Below, one piece after another: positions 19,945 through 31,891 of a DNA stretch of 57,660 nucleotides. The translations under genes and the position numbers were made by a program. Under the pieces are notes generated by a model. The model had not been told where the DNA came from. It did not search any database and was given only the letters and a program-made list of their open reading frames with translations. The stretch is from Chondrus crispus (lineage: Eukaryota > Rhodophyta > Florideophyceae > Gigartinales > Gigartinaceae), in the NCBI RefSeq assembly GCF_000350225.1, contig NW_005179254.1:13531-71190 (forward strand), given 5' to 3'. Each line of letters opens with the position of its first letter. Within the stretch, counting starts at the first letter, position 1.

Positions 19945-21905
19945 CCGGAGGTTGGCAACTATTTCGAATGTGCACCCTGTTAATATCAATCCGACTGTTT
20001 CGATGTTCTCAATCCGCAGTGCTGACAAAGCAGTTGTTCAAAGGATGTACCATCCGTTGAAGACTTGTTCGTGCTATTTGTTTTGAGCAATCGCAATGCT
20101 TGACTATACCGGCAAATCGCGTTCGCTGCTGCAAAGAAAAGAGTCCGTTTCACGTCAGTCACAAATCTATTGTCTTTGTGGTTATACGAAAGCCAGAGCC
20201 GTTTCTACATATGTTTGTTTAAGCAATGAAATCTCCTTTTTAACTGCCGTGATATGCATGACGTCCGCACCATCTGACAAGACTGGGAGGCTCAATACAA
20301 GCATTTATCTCTAGTTTTGGCATTTTTCGAGCCGATGTGATGAAACAGAGTCCGCTGACGTCCACTACTCGTATGTTTCAGATTCTCAGATCACAAGTGG
20401 GATGGAAAATGATTCACAGGGGACCCGTGAAAAGAGCAATTCGTGTGGGGTAGTGTGGAGGAGTCCCGTACCACTGCCGACAGCATGTAGTCGCTCCACG
20501 TCCGCGCCATCAACATGTGAACAGGAATGCCTCAGCATCGCCTTTGGTCAGTTGAATAAATTTATGTTAAAACACAGAGCCACCTGATGCGATGTTCAAA
20601 CCACGGAGCGTGTGTCGCCATCTTTTTCACAACTCTCTCTCCACGTTCGCATCTGGCGCACGCGGATCTACTTGTAATCAACAAAAGCCCAGTTTTCGAG
20701 CAGACTCTTGCAGGATGGCTGTTGTCACACTGTGGTGTCTGTTTGTAAAATATTGAAGGCCTCTACGGAGCATTGCTTGACTTCACCCTTACTCTTTTCG
20801 CACCACTTGTTTCTAAGTATATCTACCTGCTGCTCCAGCTTGTGCCGACACTTCAACATAATTTCGAAATTCTTTTGCGAGTAGACGGAGTGACAGAATG
20901 GGATAAGAGCTTCCTGCGCTCTGCGTGCATTCCTCACTATTGCGGTCAAATGAATCCTATTTACTATTTTGTATCCATACTGTTTTCAACAGCGGACAGT
21001 ATGTTCGGGGTGCTACCTCGGCTTACAATAAAAAAGAGGTGCGAATCGGGAGCACAATAGAACAGCTTATAGGTATGACCAGAGTTACGGTCGATATAAC
21101 TTACCTCAGCGTTTTCTTTTTCAACTATTTCTGAATATGAGATTTCCGTTCTTGCTACTGTATCTAGCAGAAAATAAAGCGTCAGGCTCAAAGGGGGTTC
21201 CTCGACATTGCCCATAGCAGTTTAAAACTCTCTTATACCGGGGTAAATGTAGCGCTCTGCTTCATGTTAGAAAGGCCGATGGTGGCAGAGAAGACGTATA
21301 GAGAGATGTTGTTTTATGATCCAGAGTTAAAGGATTGCAGACAGAATGAGACTTTGTCTGTAATTGGGAGTTTAAACCGCTTGGGGAACAGTGTAAAAAA
21401 GAAACAAAGGGACAAGCAACAAGCAGACGACTTACCTCTGCACTTTGCTCTGATGTGGGGACATTTCTCTCACTGCGACTCTATCGACAAGTCAAAATCG
21501 ACATCGCGCCAAAGGATGCCGTATCGTCGACATAGCAGTTGTGCGTGCAGTATCTAAGCAGTACTGGTTTCCGCATAGTTGGTCCTTGACAAGCAAATCT
21601 CTAGGGAACCTTATGCCGCCGCAGAAGGATATGAGAAAAATGATTTTTGTGCAATGAGCGCCACGCTAACATATTTTGCAGCGGGCGATGCCTTTAATTT
21701 TCGTCTCGCGTCGCTCCCTATTATTCGCAAAGCGATTAGTTGTGCGTTTTTCAAGAGAGCAAAGACTACTAACACCAAGCAAGAGGTAAACTAGCTACGA
21801 CAACTATACAGGTCGCCGCCATCGGATTAAAACAGATGATATATGTAGACTTGTCTCGACAGCAGCTGGTGCAGTAGAGCGCACTGCAACATCGGTAAAC
21901 GCGAA
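19945..21905. other. Intergenic, no gene seen
   Basis: Nearly 2 kb lies between the start of the zinc-finger gene and the 3' end of the Nup50-like gene. It is AT-richer than its neighbours. Reading frames are under 100 codons, overlap on both strands and show no recognisable motif. I saw no tRNA-like fold or repeat. Confidence 0.5.
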
Positions 21906-23258
21906 TCAGTCTTCGCTTTTGTTGTTAGCTGCAGTCCTTTGTGTGCTCTCGATTACCTCTATAAGTGAATTAGAAGCCACAACACTGTCAAACCTCGCCA
22001 AGAATGTTAGGCGCTTGTTTATATCCTTGGCGTCATATCCCAGGAATCTCAGCGACCTTGGCGTCGCGCGATCAAACCTGAAACCCTCAAAGATTGGGCT
22101 GTTCAGAATAACCTTGAGAGTTGCTTCGGTACGCATAACCAAACGTGCCTTTTTGGTTTCAATATCGCGATTGACCTTCAAATGACCGACGCCTTTTTCC
22201 TTCCAGCTACGTGTGCCTTTCTCTCCTGTTTGCAATTCGTATAGCTTTGCTCGTTCTCGGAATAGCTCCTCATCGCCCTCCTCACCAGTTTGTACGGGCG
22301 CTTCCTTGAATTCTTTTACCGGTGCAGGCGGAGGTGGGGGTGCAGTTGCGACGGGTGCGATATTAAACATTCCTTTGCTGGCAGCCGCTGCGTTTGCAAA
22401 TGTCAGTACCGGTGCCCCGGAAAGGTTTCCGAAGGTGATAGGGGCCGCTGGAGCCTTGCCATTGGCATGCATTGATGGGGTGGGTGCTGCAGCGCTGGTG
22501 GCTTTGGAAGAATCTGGTGGCGATGGTACCTCTCTTTCCACATATTTGGCGGCGCTATCCGCTGTGCCTTCACCAGTCTGTTTCGCGTCGTTAGCCGATG
22601 CTGGGGCAGAGTTGACTTGAGGTGTGTCGGCGACCTTGGAGCTCGGCTCCTCAGGAGCTCTACCTGTAGCTTCACTCTTCGCCAAATGTTCGCCGGCTTG
22701 TGATCCTTTGTCGATGGGAGGCGCAACGTCGGCTGGTTTCTCTGCAGCTTGAGATGATTTTTGAGGACTAGTTTCAGGGGCTTTTTCATCTGCAGACCCT
22801 TGTGAAGGTTTCTCTGGCGGCGGCGCCGATGATTTTCCGTTGTCAGTTTTCGGAGCTTCTGGGGAGGGCTCGAATGGTTTTGCATTTCCATCCGCAGGTC
22901 TATCTGTTTCTTCAATTTTTGGTGTGGGAATAGCTGCAGGAGTTTCCAGCGGCTTCTCAGTCTTCTCCTCTTCCGTCACGGCGGGTTTATCATTGGTGGG
23001 TTTACAGGGGGCGGGACTAGTGATCTGTGCGTCCGCTGCGGGCGGTGCCGGGCCCGTGGAAATGGCTGCAAAGGGATTAGGTGCATTTTCTTCGTTCGTT
23101 GCATCGGCGGGTAGAGTTCTACGGGCTTTGAGTATGCGGCGCTTGGCAAGGACGTCTGGTGGAGCCTTCTGGAAGGGGCGGGCGTCCTCGTTTGCTCCAT
23201 CAAGAGTGCCAGCTTCGGCGTCATCTTTGGTGATTTGGCGGTCGGAAGAGCGCTTCAT
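21906..23258 (-). CDS. Nup50/Nup2-like nucleoporin with RanBP1-type domain (450 aa)
   Basis: The N-terminus (MKRSSDRQITKDDAEAG then FQKAPPDVLAKRRILKARR) matches the Nup50/Nup2 opening that binds importin-alpha. A long Pro/Ala/Glu/Lys-rich unstructured middle (about 70-290) holds single FG-type sites (ITFGNLSG, GMFNIAP). The C-terminal 120 residues form a Ran-binding domain: RERAKLYEL, GTRSWKEKGVGHLKVNRD, KKARLVMRTEATLKVILNSPIF and ARFDSVVASNSLIEVIE. The role inferred from the family is release of cargo from importin-alpha at the nuclear basket. ATG 23258 is chosen because the protein family begins there. The Sec7 gene starts divergently 575 bp away, so the two share a promoter region. Confidence 0.9.
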   Translation of the reverse strand: MKRSSDRQITKDDAEAGTLDGANEDARPFQKAPPDVLAKRRILKARRTLPADATNEENAPNPFAAISTGPAPPAADAQITSPAPCKPTNDKPAVTEEEKTEKPLETPAAIPTPKIEETDRPADGNAKPFEPSPEAPKTDNGKSSAPPPEKPSQGSADEKAPETSPQKSSQAAEKPADVAPPIDKGSQAGEHLAKSEATGRAPEEPSSKVADTPQVNSAPASANDAKQTGEGTADSAAKYVEREVPSPPDSSKATSAAAPTPSMHANGKAPAAPITFGNLSGAPVLTFANAAAASKGMFNIAPVATAPPPPPAPVKEFKEAPVQTGEEGDEELFRERAKLYELQTGEKGTRSWKEKGVGHLKVNRDIETKKARLVMRTEATLKVILNSPIFEGFRFDRATPRSLRFLGYDAKDINKRLTFLARFDSVVASNSLIEVIESTQRTAANNKSED

Positions 23259-23833
23259 TTTTGATGCGGATAAGTTCGGAGAGGAAGGGCGGGTATGCTT
23301 CGAAGAGAGTGTGCAATAACGCAAGAACAAGAATAGCCGCTTTCACTTCGTTGTGTGTTGGTGAGGTTCGCGCTTGGTGAGCCAGCTGGTCTTCTGTTTT
23401 TCGATTTGAGAGTTCCGCGTGCCTGTGCGATTCGATTTGGTTGGGCCCTCAAGCTCCAAAAGACCGAACCAGGCCCGCTCGTTAGAGCCGATTTCGATTC
23501 ATCCGCTTCGATCTGGTTTTCTGTAATCGAATCAATAGGCCATCACACACACGTGGCCACGTTTCTCCTGTTGTCCAATTAGCGCCCACGTGTATAATAT
23601 TCGTTGTGATCCTCTGTTTGTGCAACTGCGAAACGCCAAGTGTCGCCGTGGTTCCTCTGTCAGCAATGCGGCCTGAAACGATCCTGAGAGCAAAGTCGTT
23701 AATGTCTCGTTCCCAGTTCGTCCCGACCTCACTCTCAGCCCCCTTCCTCCCTCCCGCGGGACACGGATGTCAGCCATCTCGTTTCGCATTGTCGGGCGTC
23801 GGCACGTCGCGTTTTCGCTACCGTGTCTGTGAC

Positions 23834-26800
23834 ATGCCCGTCCAGGAGCCCGATGCGCAACCGGCGCCGCCTCAACCTCCGCTGCCGGACAAAGCAGACT
23901 CCCCACCTCCGGTAGTTGATGGCATCGAAGATTCCACCATGTCTGTCGACGATAACGCCGAAAGCGACATTCAAAATTCTTCACCCTCTTCTGATGCTCT
24001 GCCCGAGGACGACGGGATGGAACCCGTTCGCAGAGGAGACCTCGCCGCTTTTGCAGAGCTCTTTGCCAGGTTCCAGACTCGCGTCGAAAAGGGTGCCACC
24101 GGGCGCAAAAATCGTCCGCTTCGCGATGCTTGGGATGCAGCATCAGCACAGATCTTGCGCGAGCCCGAAAAGATTGACTTATACATCACCTCGGACCTTG
24201 TAGTCACAGCTCTACGCTTGGGGTGTGAAAGCGGCAAAGTCGTCGTTGTCGATGCTTGCCTCGATTGCATCCATCGCCTGTTTGAATATGGGCACATTGG
24301 AAGTCCTGGTGACTCAACAGATGTGGTTCTCGACGCCCGGGAATCTAGCCTCGATGACCTCATTGCCATGGTTTGCGCCTGCCTTGAGGTCAAGGATGAG
24401 GATGTATACCTTCGCATGGTTCAAACTCTTCTCACCGCCGCGACACGCACTCGCTCGGGCCTCCACCACGGTACTCTGTTGGCAGCTGTGCGCACCATTT
24501 ACAATATCTATCTCAACGCCCGCATGCCGGGCACAAGAACAACCGCTCGTGTAAGCCTTACTCAAATTCTCAATCTGGTCTTCTCTCGTATGGAGGCAGA
24601 AACTGCAGAAGACATTACCTCCATCACCGCACCAATTTCCACTAAGCCCACAGAATCTGATGAAGCAGCTCCAGCGTTGGATGTCCCAGAACCAGCGCGA
24701 CCTGCTGAAGAGGGAGGCGATGCTTCCTCAGAATTTTCTACTGTTTTGCAAAAAGACGCTTACTTGCTTTTTCGAGCGCTTTGTAAGCTTTCAGCAAAGG
24801 AAGTTCCTGGTGATGTGGCAGTCGACGCGGTTCCAGTGCGATCAAAACTTCTTTCTTTGGAGCTTTTAAAGAATTTAGTCGTTCACAGCGGGCCTGCTTT
24901 TCGAAGTCTTGACAGATTTGTGTATGCATTGAGGCAATATCTGACTCCTTCTCTACTGACGAATTGCATGTCAAGCTCTCCAGAGGTAATGGATGTGTCG
25001 TTTGACATATTTGAAATGCTGCTTAGAAAGGATACCCTTCGACCCCTCCTAAAGAATGAGATTGGGGCCCTTTTCGATGCAGTTGTATTTCGATTCTTGG
25101 AGTCTTCAACAGCTGGGCCGATGCGGAGTCGTAGAGCTCTCACTCTTCTGAGCAAATTGTCCAGCGATCAACAGACCATGGCCGACCTATTTCTAAATTA
25201 TGATTGCGACTTGGATTCCCCGAAGATATTTGAGCATATAGTGAATGTTTTATCTGCTGCAGCCCAGAAGAAGTCTTCCTCGCAGGGTAATGTTGCATCA
25301 TCAACCCCAGGAACAGGACAGATGGAATCGAAAGTCATGGCTCTGACATCAGTCATACAAGTTGTGCGCAGCTTGCGAAACTGGTCCAAACCGCTTGAGG
25401 ACTGGAAAGATCAGATGAAAGCCGGAACGATCGCAGTAGACGCAAAAGAAACGGTGGTAGAATCCACCAGCTCTGAATCTCCACATGGTGAGCAGGCAAA
25501 CGGCAAAGCGACGGACGCGCAACAGGAAGAAACAATTAATGAGGAAGACGCTGAGCCATCACCTCTCATGAACAGAACGCCATCGCGCGCGCGCGGTTCG
25601 GCATCAAGTGGTCTCGTGCTCGGGGTTGTCTCGGAAGGAAGCGACAGAGATACCACCCGATTTGAAAATGCGTTGAAGACCAAGCGGGAAATGGCTGAGG
25701 GTATCAATCTTTTCAATTCAAAACCGAAGCGAGGTATTGAGTTTTTGTTGTCTACAGGAAGATTGAAGAAAGATGCAGGTATGATTGCGGCCTTCCTTCA
25801 CGAGGCAGAGAATCTGAACGCTACGATGGTGGGCGAGTACCTCGGGGAAGGAGGAGCATTCAACATAAGTGTCATGCACGCTTACACAGATATGAACGAG
25901 TTCGGCGATTTGACTTTTGATGGTGCTCTCCGAATGCACCTGAGTGGGTTCCGACTGCCAGGTGAAGCGCAAAAGATCGACCGCATCATGGAGAAGTTTG
26001 CATCACGATTTTGCGAGTGCAACCCAGATATATTTGCCAACGCAGACGCGGCATACGTGCTTGCTTACTCTACAATCATGCTACATACTGATGCGCATAA
26101 TGACACTATTAAGAACAAAATGAGCAAAGAGGAGTTTATCAAGAATAATCGCGGCATCAACGATGGAGGTGATCTTGACCCCAAGTTTCTTAGTGGTTTG
26201 TACAACCGTATAACTACAACTGAAATCAAACTCGTTGATTCGAAGACAGATTCGAGCCCGGGATTGAACGCAAAAGCATTGAATGGTGGCACAAATGTTG
26301 TCACGATGGATCCAGCGCAGCGAGCTAGAAAATTTGAAGAAGAAAGTAAGCGTTTGATGGCGGAAACGAAAGTTCGTTTCGCCAGCAGTCGGCGAACAGC
26401 TCAGGATTACACATACTATTCGGCCACTAATGTACATCATGCGAGGCTAATGTTTGATACGGCATGGTTCCCTGTGTTAGCAGCTATCTCACTGAACTTA
26501 GAAGAGGCATCTCCTGCGGACACAGCAGTGGTGGCACTTTGCTTGGATGGCTTCCGCAATGGTATTGCAATTTCCTCAACTTTCAGCATGTCCACAACCA
26601 AAGATGCTTTAGTTACGTCCTTGGCTAAGTTTACCCACCTGAACAGCATTTCGGAGATGCGCCCGAAAAATGTTGAGTGTGTTCGCATGATACTTGCGAT
26701 TGCCGCCAATGAAGGGAACAACCTTGGGGAGCAGTGGGTCATTATTGTCAGAGCAATTTCCCAATTAGAGCAGATACGGGCCGTTGTCGCTGGTAACCCC

Positions 26801-29527
26801 GATAAGCATCTCCTCCAGAAGGCCCCACTGGTCGGTATTGGTTCTTCGGGTCAGGCTGGAACGCCCGGACAGTCTGCCAATGGTTACTCATCTCAGGGTG
26901 CGCAACGGGCTTCAATGCCTGGTGCCGGCGATACTGAGAAGGTGGCTAGCGGAAGGAATGGGACTACGTACCGAAGAACATCCTCGGGGAAATCAACCGA
27001 TGCCAGTAGTCAAAAACATGATGGCTTGGTTCATAAGATAGACGCAAAAGCCGCGTCGGCGGCTACAACAATAGCTGAGAGCGAAATCGAAAGAATCTTT
27101 ATGAATTCCTCGCACTTGTCTGCAGCCGGCGTTACAGACTTTTGTGGAGCCCTCTGTACGATCTCACTAGAAGAGTTAAGCGAGGGTCCCTCCCCTCGAT
27201 TGTTCTGTCTCCAGAAGATTGTAGAGCTGGCCTACTATAACATGGAAGCTAGGACACGCATTGAGTGGGGCAAGATTTGGCTCCAGATGGGACCGTTCTT
27301 TGTGTCGGCAATGTGCCATGACAACCGCGATGTTGCAATGTACTCTGTAGATGCGTTACGCCAACTCGCGTCGAAGTTTTTGGACAAAGATGAATTGTCA
27401 AACTTTTCGTTTCAGCGGTCGTTCCTCAAACCATTTGAGAAGTGCTTCAGTCAGTCGAACTCAATTCCGATACGCGAGCTTGTGTTGACTTGTGTCTCTC
27501 AAATTGTGCTTGCGAGGGCCGCAAATATCAAATCTGGATGGAAGTCCGTGTTTGCCGTTCTTGCTCTTGCTGCTGATGATAAGGTTGAATCAATCATGAA
27601 TTTTGGATGGCAAATTGTTGATTCAATTGTGCGTAAGTATGTTGGTGTCCTCGACGATGTCTATGTAGATGCAGTGACAGGTATTGCGGCTTTCGCAAAG
27701 TCAAGCGTCTCTACTCCCGTTTCACTGGCCGCCATAGGGCTTCTGAGTGGTCGATGTGCCTCATCGCTAGCGGATGGACAGGCTTTATCAATGCTTCGAG
27801 AGCAACCCCTGGCCGATAATGCAGCACGTTCCATCGAGACAGAGATTTGGTTTTCTGATGTGGACGCGCACATCGGAGCCTGGTTTCCCATCTTGACCGG
27901 CCTTGCATCAGCGATGCAAGACGAAAGATCTCCTGTCCGTACAGCGGCAAACGATGGTCTGTACAGAGTGCTGACCAATCACGGCGGGCGATTTTCTTCA
28001 TCCCTTTGGGCGTTGATCTTCAGGGGAGTTCTTGCCCCTGTCTTTGACGACGTCCGTCACCTGTCGGCGAGCAGCGACCGAGGCGAGGCAGCCGCGGTAG
28101 GGGAATGGGCAACTACGATGGGGTCGGCGTCATTGAAGTGTTTAATTGATGTCTTTGTATTGCACATTAAGGTCACTCGGGTTCTCTTAGGTGATCTACT
28201 GGAACTTATCCGAAGTTGGATTCTGCGAGAGACTGAAGTTGTGGCGAGGGAGGGGATGAGTATTCTTGCTCGATTAGTCATGACTGCAGGGGAGGTATTA
28301 GAAGCTGAGGACTGGAAGGTCCTCAACGATGCCATTAGCGGCATATTTGCTGATACCATGCCTCACGAAATTCTGGGTCCAGACCGACTAAGAGTTGGTA
28401 GGCACTCAGAGGAAAGAAAAGCCACTGTTCTGGCAGAAGGCGAAAAGGCAAACGCGGCTGACGCTGCGGCAGATCACGCGGTAAATGGCGAGGATGCGGC
28501 TGCAGACGAACCAGGTGCTCAGTCTGCCCACCATAACGGAGCACCCAACGAAAAAGAGGTGGAAAGCAAGTCTTCAAGTGATGACGTGCCCCCTGAAGTA
28601 CCTAACTCTAGCAAAATTGACTTTCGAGTTGTACGAGCAAAGTGCGTGGTTCAGCTACTCTTGATCCAACTTGTTCAAGAAATGGTCGTTAGCTTCTACA
28701 GAGTCCTATCGACAGAGCACATTCTGGGCTTAAGCGAGTCTCTTGAGATGAGCTATAAGTTTGCGCACGATTTCAATGTCGATACAGAGCTCCGATATTC
28801 ACTTTGGCAAGCTGGTTTTATGAACCAAGTTCCGAACCTGTTAAAACAAGAAACAAACGGGCTGATGGCATACCTGCGGATCGTGTTTTGGTTGTACCTC
28901 GACCCACAGCGGACTGAAGAAGGCGGTTCCACTGAGGCCAAAGTCATGAGTCTTTGTGAAAAGGTATTACAGGGCTTCATTCGTTCATGCGATGAAGCAC
29001 AATCAAAGGCCGAGGAACGTCGGGAAGTGCTGGCTTTGTCGCCAGTGGTCTGTTTCATTGTGAACAGTATCATGCAAATGTCAGCAACGCAGTTTGGGAA
29101 GCACATGCCCAGGATATACGAAATTCTTTTGAACCTACTAGAACGGGCGGACGAAGCAGAAATAAGACGAACTGTAATTAAGCTGTTTAGGGGACGTTTG
29201 AAGCCAGTCGCTTCAGACGAAGCGTGTGCATCCGAATCTTCGGAGCAGCGTCGAAATGTCCGTATTGGACAACCACAGCTGCCTGGAGCCATGCGCGAGC
29301 GAGTTGTACGCGCCGAATTGTATGAGACCGGTGGACAAACTTCATCTGAGATTTGTGCGGCTTTGAACAAGGTTGGTGGGGTGCGCTCTGTTGTCGAGTC
29401 ATCTGAAGAAGATGCATTTTGCGTATTTAGTTCAGCACCTGACGAGATGCTGGTGTCAGGAGTGCGGTCATTGTCATATGTCAAGAGTGCGTTCGTTGAC
29501 GTCGCCTCTGACGCTGAACTTGACTAA
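23834..29527 (+). CDS. SEC7: Sec7/BIG-type ARF guanine-nucleotide exchange factor (1897 aa)
   Basis: This activates ARF GTPases at the trans-Golgi for vesicle formation. The domain order is that of the BIG/Sec7 family. A DCB region comes first, then the HUS domain with RKDTLRPLLKNEIGALFDAV and the diagnostic box NYDCD (about residue 455). The Sec7 domain (about 610-800) contains FRLPGEAQKIDRIMEKFA, whose Glu (about 711) is the catalytic glutamate finger, and AYSTIMLHTDAHN. HDS regions follow (YYSATNVHHARLMFDTAWFPVLAA). Length is typical of BIG proteins. The whole frame is uninterrupted, remarkable for a gene that is intron-rich in plants. I start at ATG 23834 (MPVQEPDA); an in-frame ATG at 23666 would add 56 residues of unlikely sequence. 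Confidence 0.95.
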   Translation: MPVQEPDAQPAPPQPPLPDKADSPPPVVDGIEDSTMSVDDNAESDIQNSSPSSDALPEDDGMEPVRRGDLAAFAELFARFQTRVEKGATGRKNRPLRDAWDAASAQILREPEKIDLYITSDLVVTALRLGCESGKVVVVDACLDCIHRLFEYGHIGSPGDSTDVVLDARESSLDDLIAMVCACLEVKDEDVYLRMVQTLLTAATRTRSGLHHGTLLAAVRTIYNIYLNARMPGTRTTARVSLTQILNLVFSRMEAETAEDITSITAPISTKPTESDEAAPALDVPEPARPAEEGGDASSEFSTVLQKDAYLLFRALCKLSAKEVPGDVAVDAVPVRSKLLSLELLKNLVVHSGPAFRSLDRFVYALRQYLTPSLLTNCMSSSPEVMDVSFDIFEMLLRKDTLRPLLKNEIGALFDAVVFRFLESSTAGPMRSRRALTLLSKLSSDQQTMADLFLNYDCDLDSPKIFEHIVNVLSAAAQKKSSSQGNVASSTPGTGQMESKVMALTSVIQVVRSLRNWSKPLEDWKDQMKAGTIAVDAKETVVESTSSESPHGEQANGKATDAQQEETINEEDAEPSPLMNRTPSRARGSASSGLVLGVVSEGSDRDTTRFENALKTKREMAEGINLFNSKPKRGIEFLLSTGRLKKDAGMIAAFLHEAENLNATMVGEYLGEGGAFNISVMHAYTDMNEFGDLTFDGALRMHLSGFRLPGEAQKIDRIMEKFASRFCECNPDIFANADAAYVLAYSTIMLHTDAHNDTIKNKMSKEEFIKNNRGINDGGDLDPKFLSGLYNRITTTEIKLVDSKTDSSPGLNAKALNGGTNVVTMDPAQRARKFEEESKRLMAETKVRFASSRRTAQDYTYYSATNVHHARLMFDTAWFPVLAAISLNLEEASPADTAVVALCLDGFRNGIAISSTFSMSTTKDALVTSLAKFTHLNSISEMRPKNVECVRMILAIAANEGNNLGEQWVIIVRAISQLEQIRAVVAGNPDKHLLQKAPLVGIGSSGQAGTPGQSANGYSSQGAQRASMPGAGDTEKVASGRNGTTYRRTSSGKSTDASSQKHDGLVHKIDAKAASAATTIAESEIERIFMNSSHLSAAGVTDFCGALCTISLEELSEGPSPRLFCLQKIVELAYYNMEARTRIEWGKIWLQMGPFFVSAMCHDNRDVAMYSVDALRQLASKFLDKDELSNFSFQRSFLKPFEKCFSQSNSIPIRELVLTCVSQIVLARAANIKSGWKSVFAVLALAADDKVESIMNFGWQIVDSIVRKYVGVLDDVYVDAVTGIAAFAKSSVSTPVSLAAIGLLSGRCASSLADGQALSMLREQPLADNAARSIETEIWFSDVDAHIGAWFPILTGLASAMQDERSPVRTAANDGLYRVLTNHGGRFSSSLWALIFRGVLAPVFDDVRHLSASSDRGEAAAVGEWATTMGSASLKCLIDVFVLHIKVTRVLLGDLLELIRSWILRETEVVAREGMSILARLVMTAGEVLEAEDWKVLNDAISGIFADTMPHEILGPDRLRVGRHSEERKATVLAEGEKANAADAAADHAVNGEDAAADEPGAQSAHHNGAPNEKEVESKSSSDDVPPEVPNSSKIDFRVVRAKCVVQLLLIQLVQEMVVSFYRVLSTEHILGLSESLEMSYKFAHDFNVDTELRYSLWQAGFMNQVPNLLKQETNGLMAYLRIVFWLYLDPQRTEEGGSTEAKVMSLCEKVLQGFIRSCDEAQSKAEERREVLALSPVVCFIVNSIMQMSATQFGKHMPRIYEILLNLLERADEAEIRRTVIKLFRGRLKPVASDEACASESSEQRRNVRIGQPQLPGAMRERVVRAELYETGGQTSSEICAALNKVGGVRSVVESSEEDAFCVFSSAPDEMLVSGVRSLSYVKSAFVDVASDAELD

Positions 29528-30890
29528 ATCCCTAAGTATAAACGGATTCGTGATGTATTTGAAGTACTAATTGCAATGTACAGGGGACGACACTCTACAA
29601 CGAATTGTGAAGTACAAACGTGCTTTCCATAGATTTCTTTTGCTTATTCTGGCCAATAAACTGTTCTCAGATTCCAATGCACCGTTCCTCTGACGGAACC
29701 CAAAGGAAAAGGAGTGCGCAGAATTCATGCTCGTACACATGCGTGTAGAGATAGGAGTACTTTGAGATGGTTTATCTGTGTTCCTACAGCTCTCTCTAGT
29801 TGTTTGAAAAAGAGGGCGGAGGATCCGGAGCCAAAATGTTGTATCATACTATATGATGTGGTTGCTTGTAGAGGAATATACATGGAGATAGAAGAACTCG
29901 TATATACCGCTTCTTAAGGCAGGGCTGTCCGTGAGCCACTGCGTTGATGAGAATCGCTGGGTCCCGCTGATTGGCCTGAGGTGTGAGGTCATGTTGCTAC
30001 TGAACAAGGAGATAAGAACTTGAATGGTTCTATTGTGGGGCCATGTGCAGTAATTGCTTTATCCATGTGTCATCAGGAAAAAAACTTTCTGCGTTGCGAT
30101 CGGGAGAATTAAGCATCTGAATGCGACGCGTGACGCACAGCCATGCCCTTTTTGGGTTTTCACCAAGTGCCTTTAAAATGCAATTTTAAACTTCTACAAA
30201 TAGTCAATAAGAGCACAAAGCAATGGACAGTTTAGCAGAAGAAATTCGGGCGGGAGAGCAATCAGATAGTGAAGATAAGTGGTGATTGGGGAAAGAAGAC
30301 CACTGAAGATGTCTACCGTCCGCATGACCTGTTTGGAAAACAGTGGTTAACTGAAGTCATCTGTTCCTTTCGTTGTTGTTGTACCGCACGTTTCCCTGTC
30401 GGCTTCTGGGAATGATTTTCTACATGCCCACCCTATGCTGGAATGCCATATGTGATGCACACGTCTTACACAAACTGGACACACGCCACAACCCTTGAAA
30501 ATTGAAACGTGTTTGCCAGAAGAACACTCTGTACATCACATGTCTGCCAGCACTTGACAACACCTCATGATATGGTCGATGCCGTTGCCTGGTTCACGAG
30601 ATACCGAAGCATTGGTTGTCAGGGTAACGGACTAGTGTCCTCGCTGGACCCCTTCTGAAGTTTTCAATATTAAGGGCATCACATTTTTTGCGGAAGGATG
30701 GCTTGACGTGGATCGACGTGTTAACAACAAGGCCATTCTGCTTGCACTGGAGGTGAGGAAGGATGTACTGTACAAGGCTTCACTTCAACACGCTACGAGC
30801 ATCCGATACTTCAAAAGAGCCCTCGGGGGTTCAACTCATCCGAAGATTTGTGCGACGCCATCCCTTGCAGTCAGGAAAACCACACCTACT
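29528..30890. other. Intergenic, no gene seen
   Basis: This lies between the Sec7 stop and the PhyH gene at 30891. Only short, motif-free frames occur. The last 180 bases stay open in the PhyH frame but without an ATG. Confidence 0.5.
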
Positions 30891-31891
30891 ATGGTTCTAA
30901 CTGAAGAGCAAAAACGGTCTTTCATCCGCGATGGGTACCTCGTCCTCCGCAACGTCGCCACGCGCGAGATGGCGAAGGATGCTCTGCGTGTCGTCGACAA
31001 AGCCCGCGCCAAAGGCGCGTTCACAGAGGAAGATGCTCTCCCGGATGTCAAACGCGAAGCTGAGAGGGCACCGGAAATATATCGCATGATGACCGACACT
31101 ATTCTTCCCGAAGCCTGCGAGGACTTAATCGGGAAGGGAAAGATCAAATATGGCAAGAACGCCCAGATTGCTATCAGACCGACAGAGGAAAAGTTCAAGG
31201 AAAAGGGGATGACTATGACAGAGAACATGCCAAAGCACAAGTGGCACATTGATGGAGGGAAAGGGAAGTATAGAAAGACCGCAAGCCCTTTTACGTTGCT
31301 GGTTGGTGTTGCGCTTTCTGAGGGACAAGATATCGAAGAGAATCGAGGACAGCTCAATGTTTGGCCCGGTACGTACGGAGAGTTTTCACTGGAAAATGCG
31401 CATAGCGTTGAAGGGTGCTAGTTTGGGTAAGTCTAACCTTTGTTTTTGATCTTGCTTTGTCTTCGCATCAACTGGCAAAGGTTCTCACTTTAAGTTACAT
31501 CCACTGCTTCGCGAGCGAGTGCAAAAGGTATTTCTTATTTCATCTTTACACGCTTTCCGCGGTCGAGTATTGTCGTACTGTCTTTAACCAGCTCTCCATT
31601 CTCCCGCGACAGGATCTCGTAACAGACAACGGACAGAATTTGTTTGGATATGGGCCCGGTAAGCCGGACATAGGACAGCCGAAGCGAGTCCTCCTCCGAC
31701 CTGGCGATGCATGCATTGCTCACCAAAGACTCGGTCATTCAGGAGGTGTGAATCTGCATGCGGATCCGCGCATTCAGCTATACTTTCGAGTCAGTCATAA
31801 GAACCACGACGACTGCCTGGAACAAATTCTAGAAGGGAGCTCGGTCTTCTTAGAGTTCGAAGGTATCAAAGAGCTCGTGGGTAATCTTTGA
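30891..31891 (+). CDS. PhyH-like 2-oxoglutarate/Fe(II) dioxygenase, single domain, copy A (267 aa, 3 exons)
   Basis: Exons are 30891-31368, 31481-31527 and 31613-31891. The first intron follows the WPG codons in phase 1 (GTACGT...CAAAG), the middle exon is 47 nt (GSHFKLHPLLRERVQK), and the second intron is in phase 0. Spliced, it gives a phytanoyl-CoA-dioxygenase-like protein: MVLTEEQKRSFIRDGYLVL at the start, iron ligands H119 and D121 in KWHIDGG, and the distal His217 in AHQRLGHSGGVNL with a downstream Arg for 2-oxoglutarate. The intact HxD...H triad predicts a hydroxylase rather than a halogenase. The substrate is unknown. No PTS1 is present. It lies 15 kb from the three related genes and converges on the copine gene. 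Confidence 0.85.
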
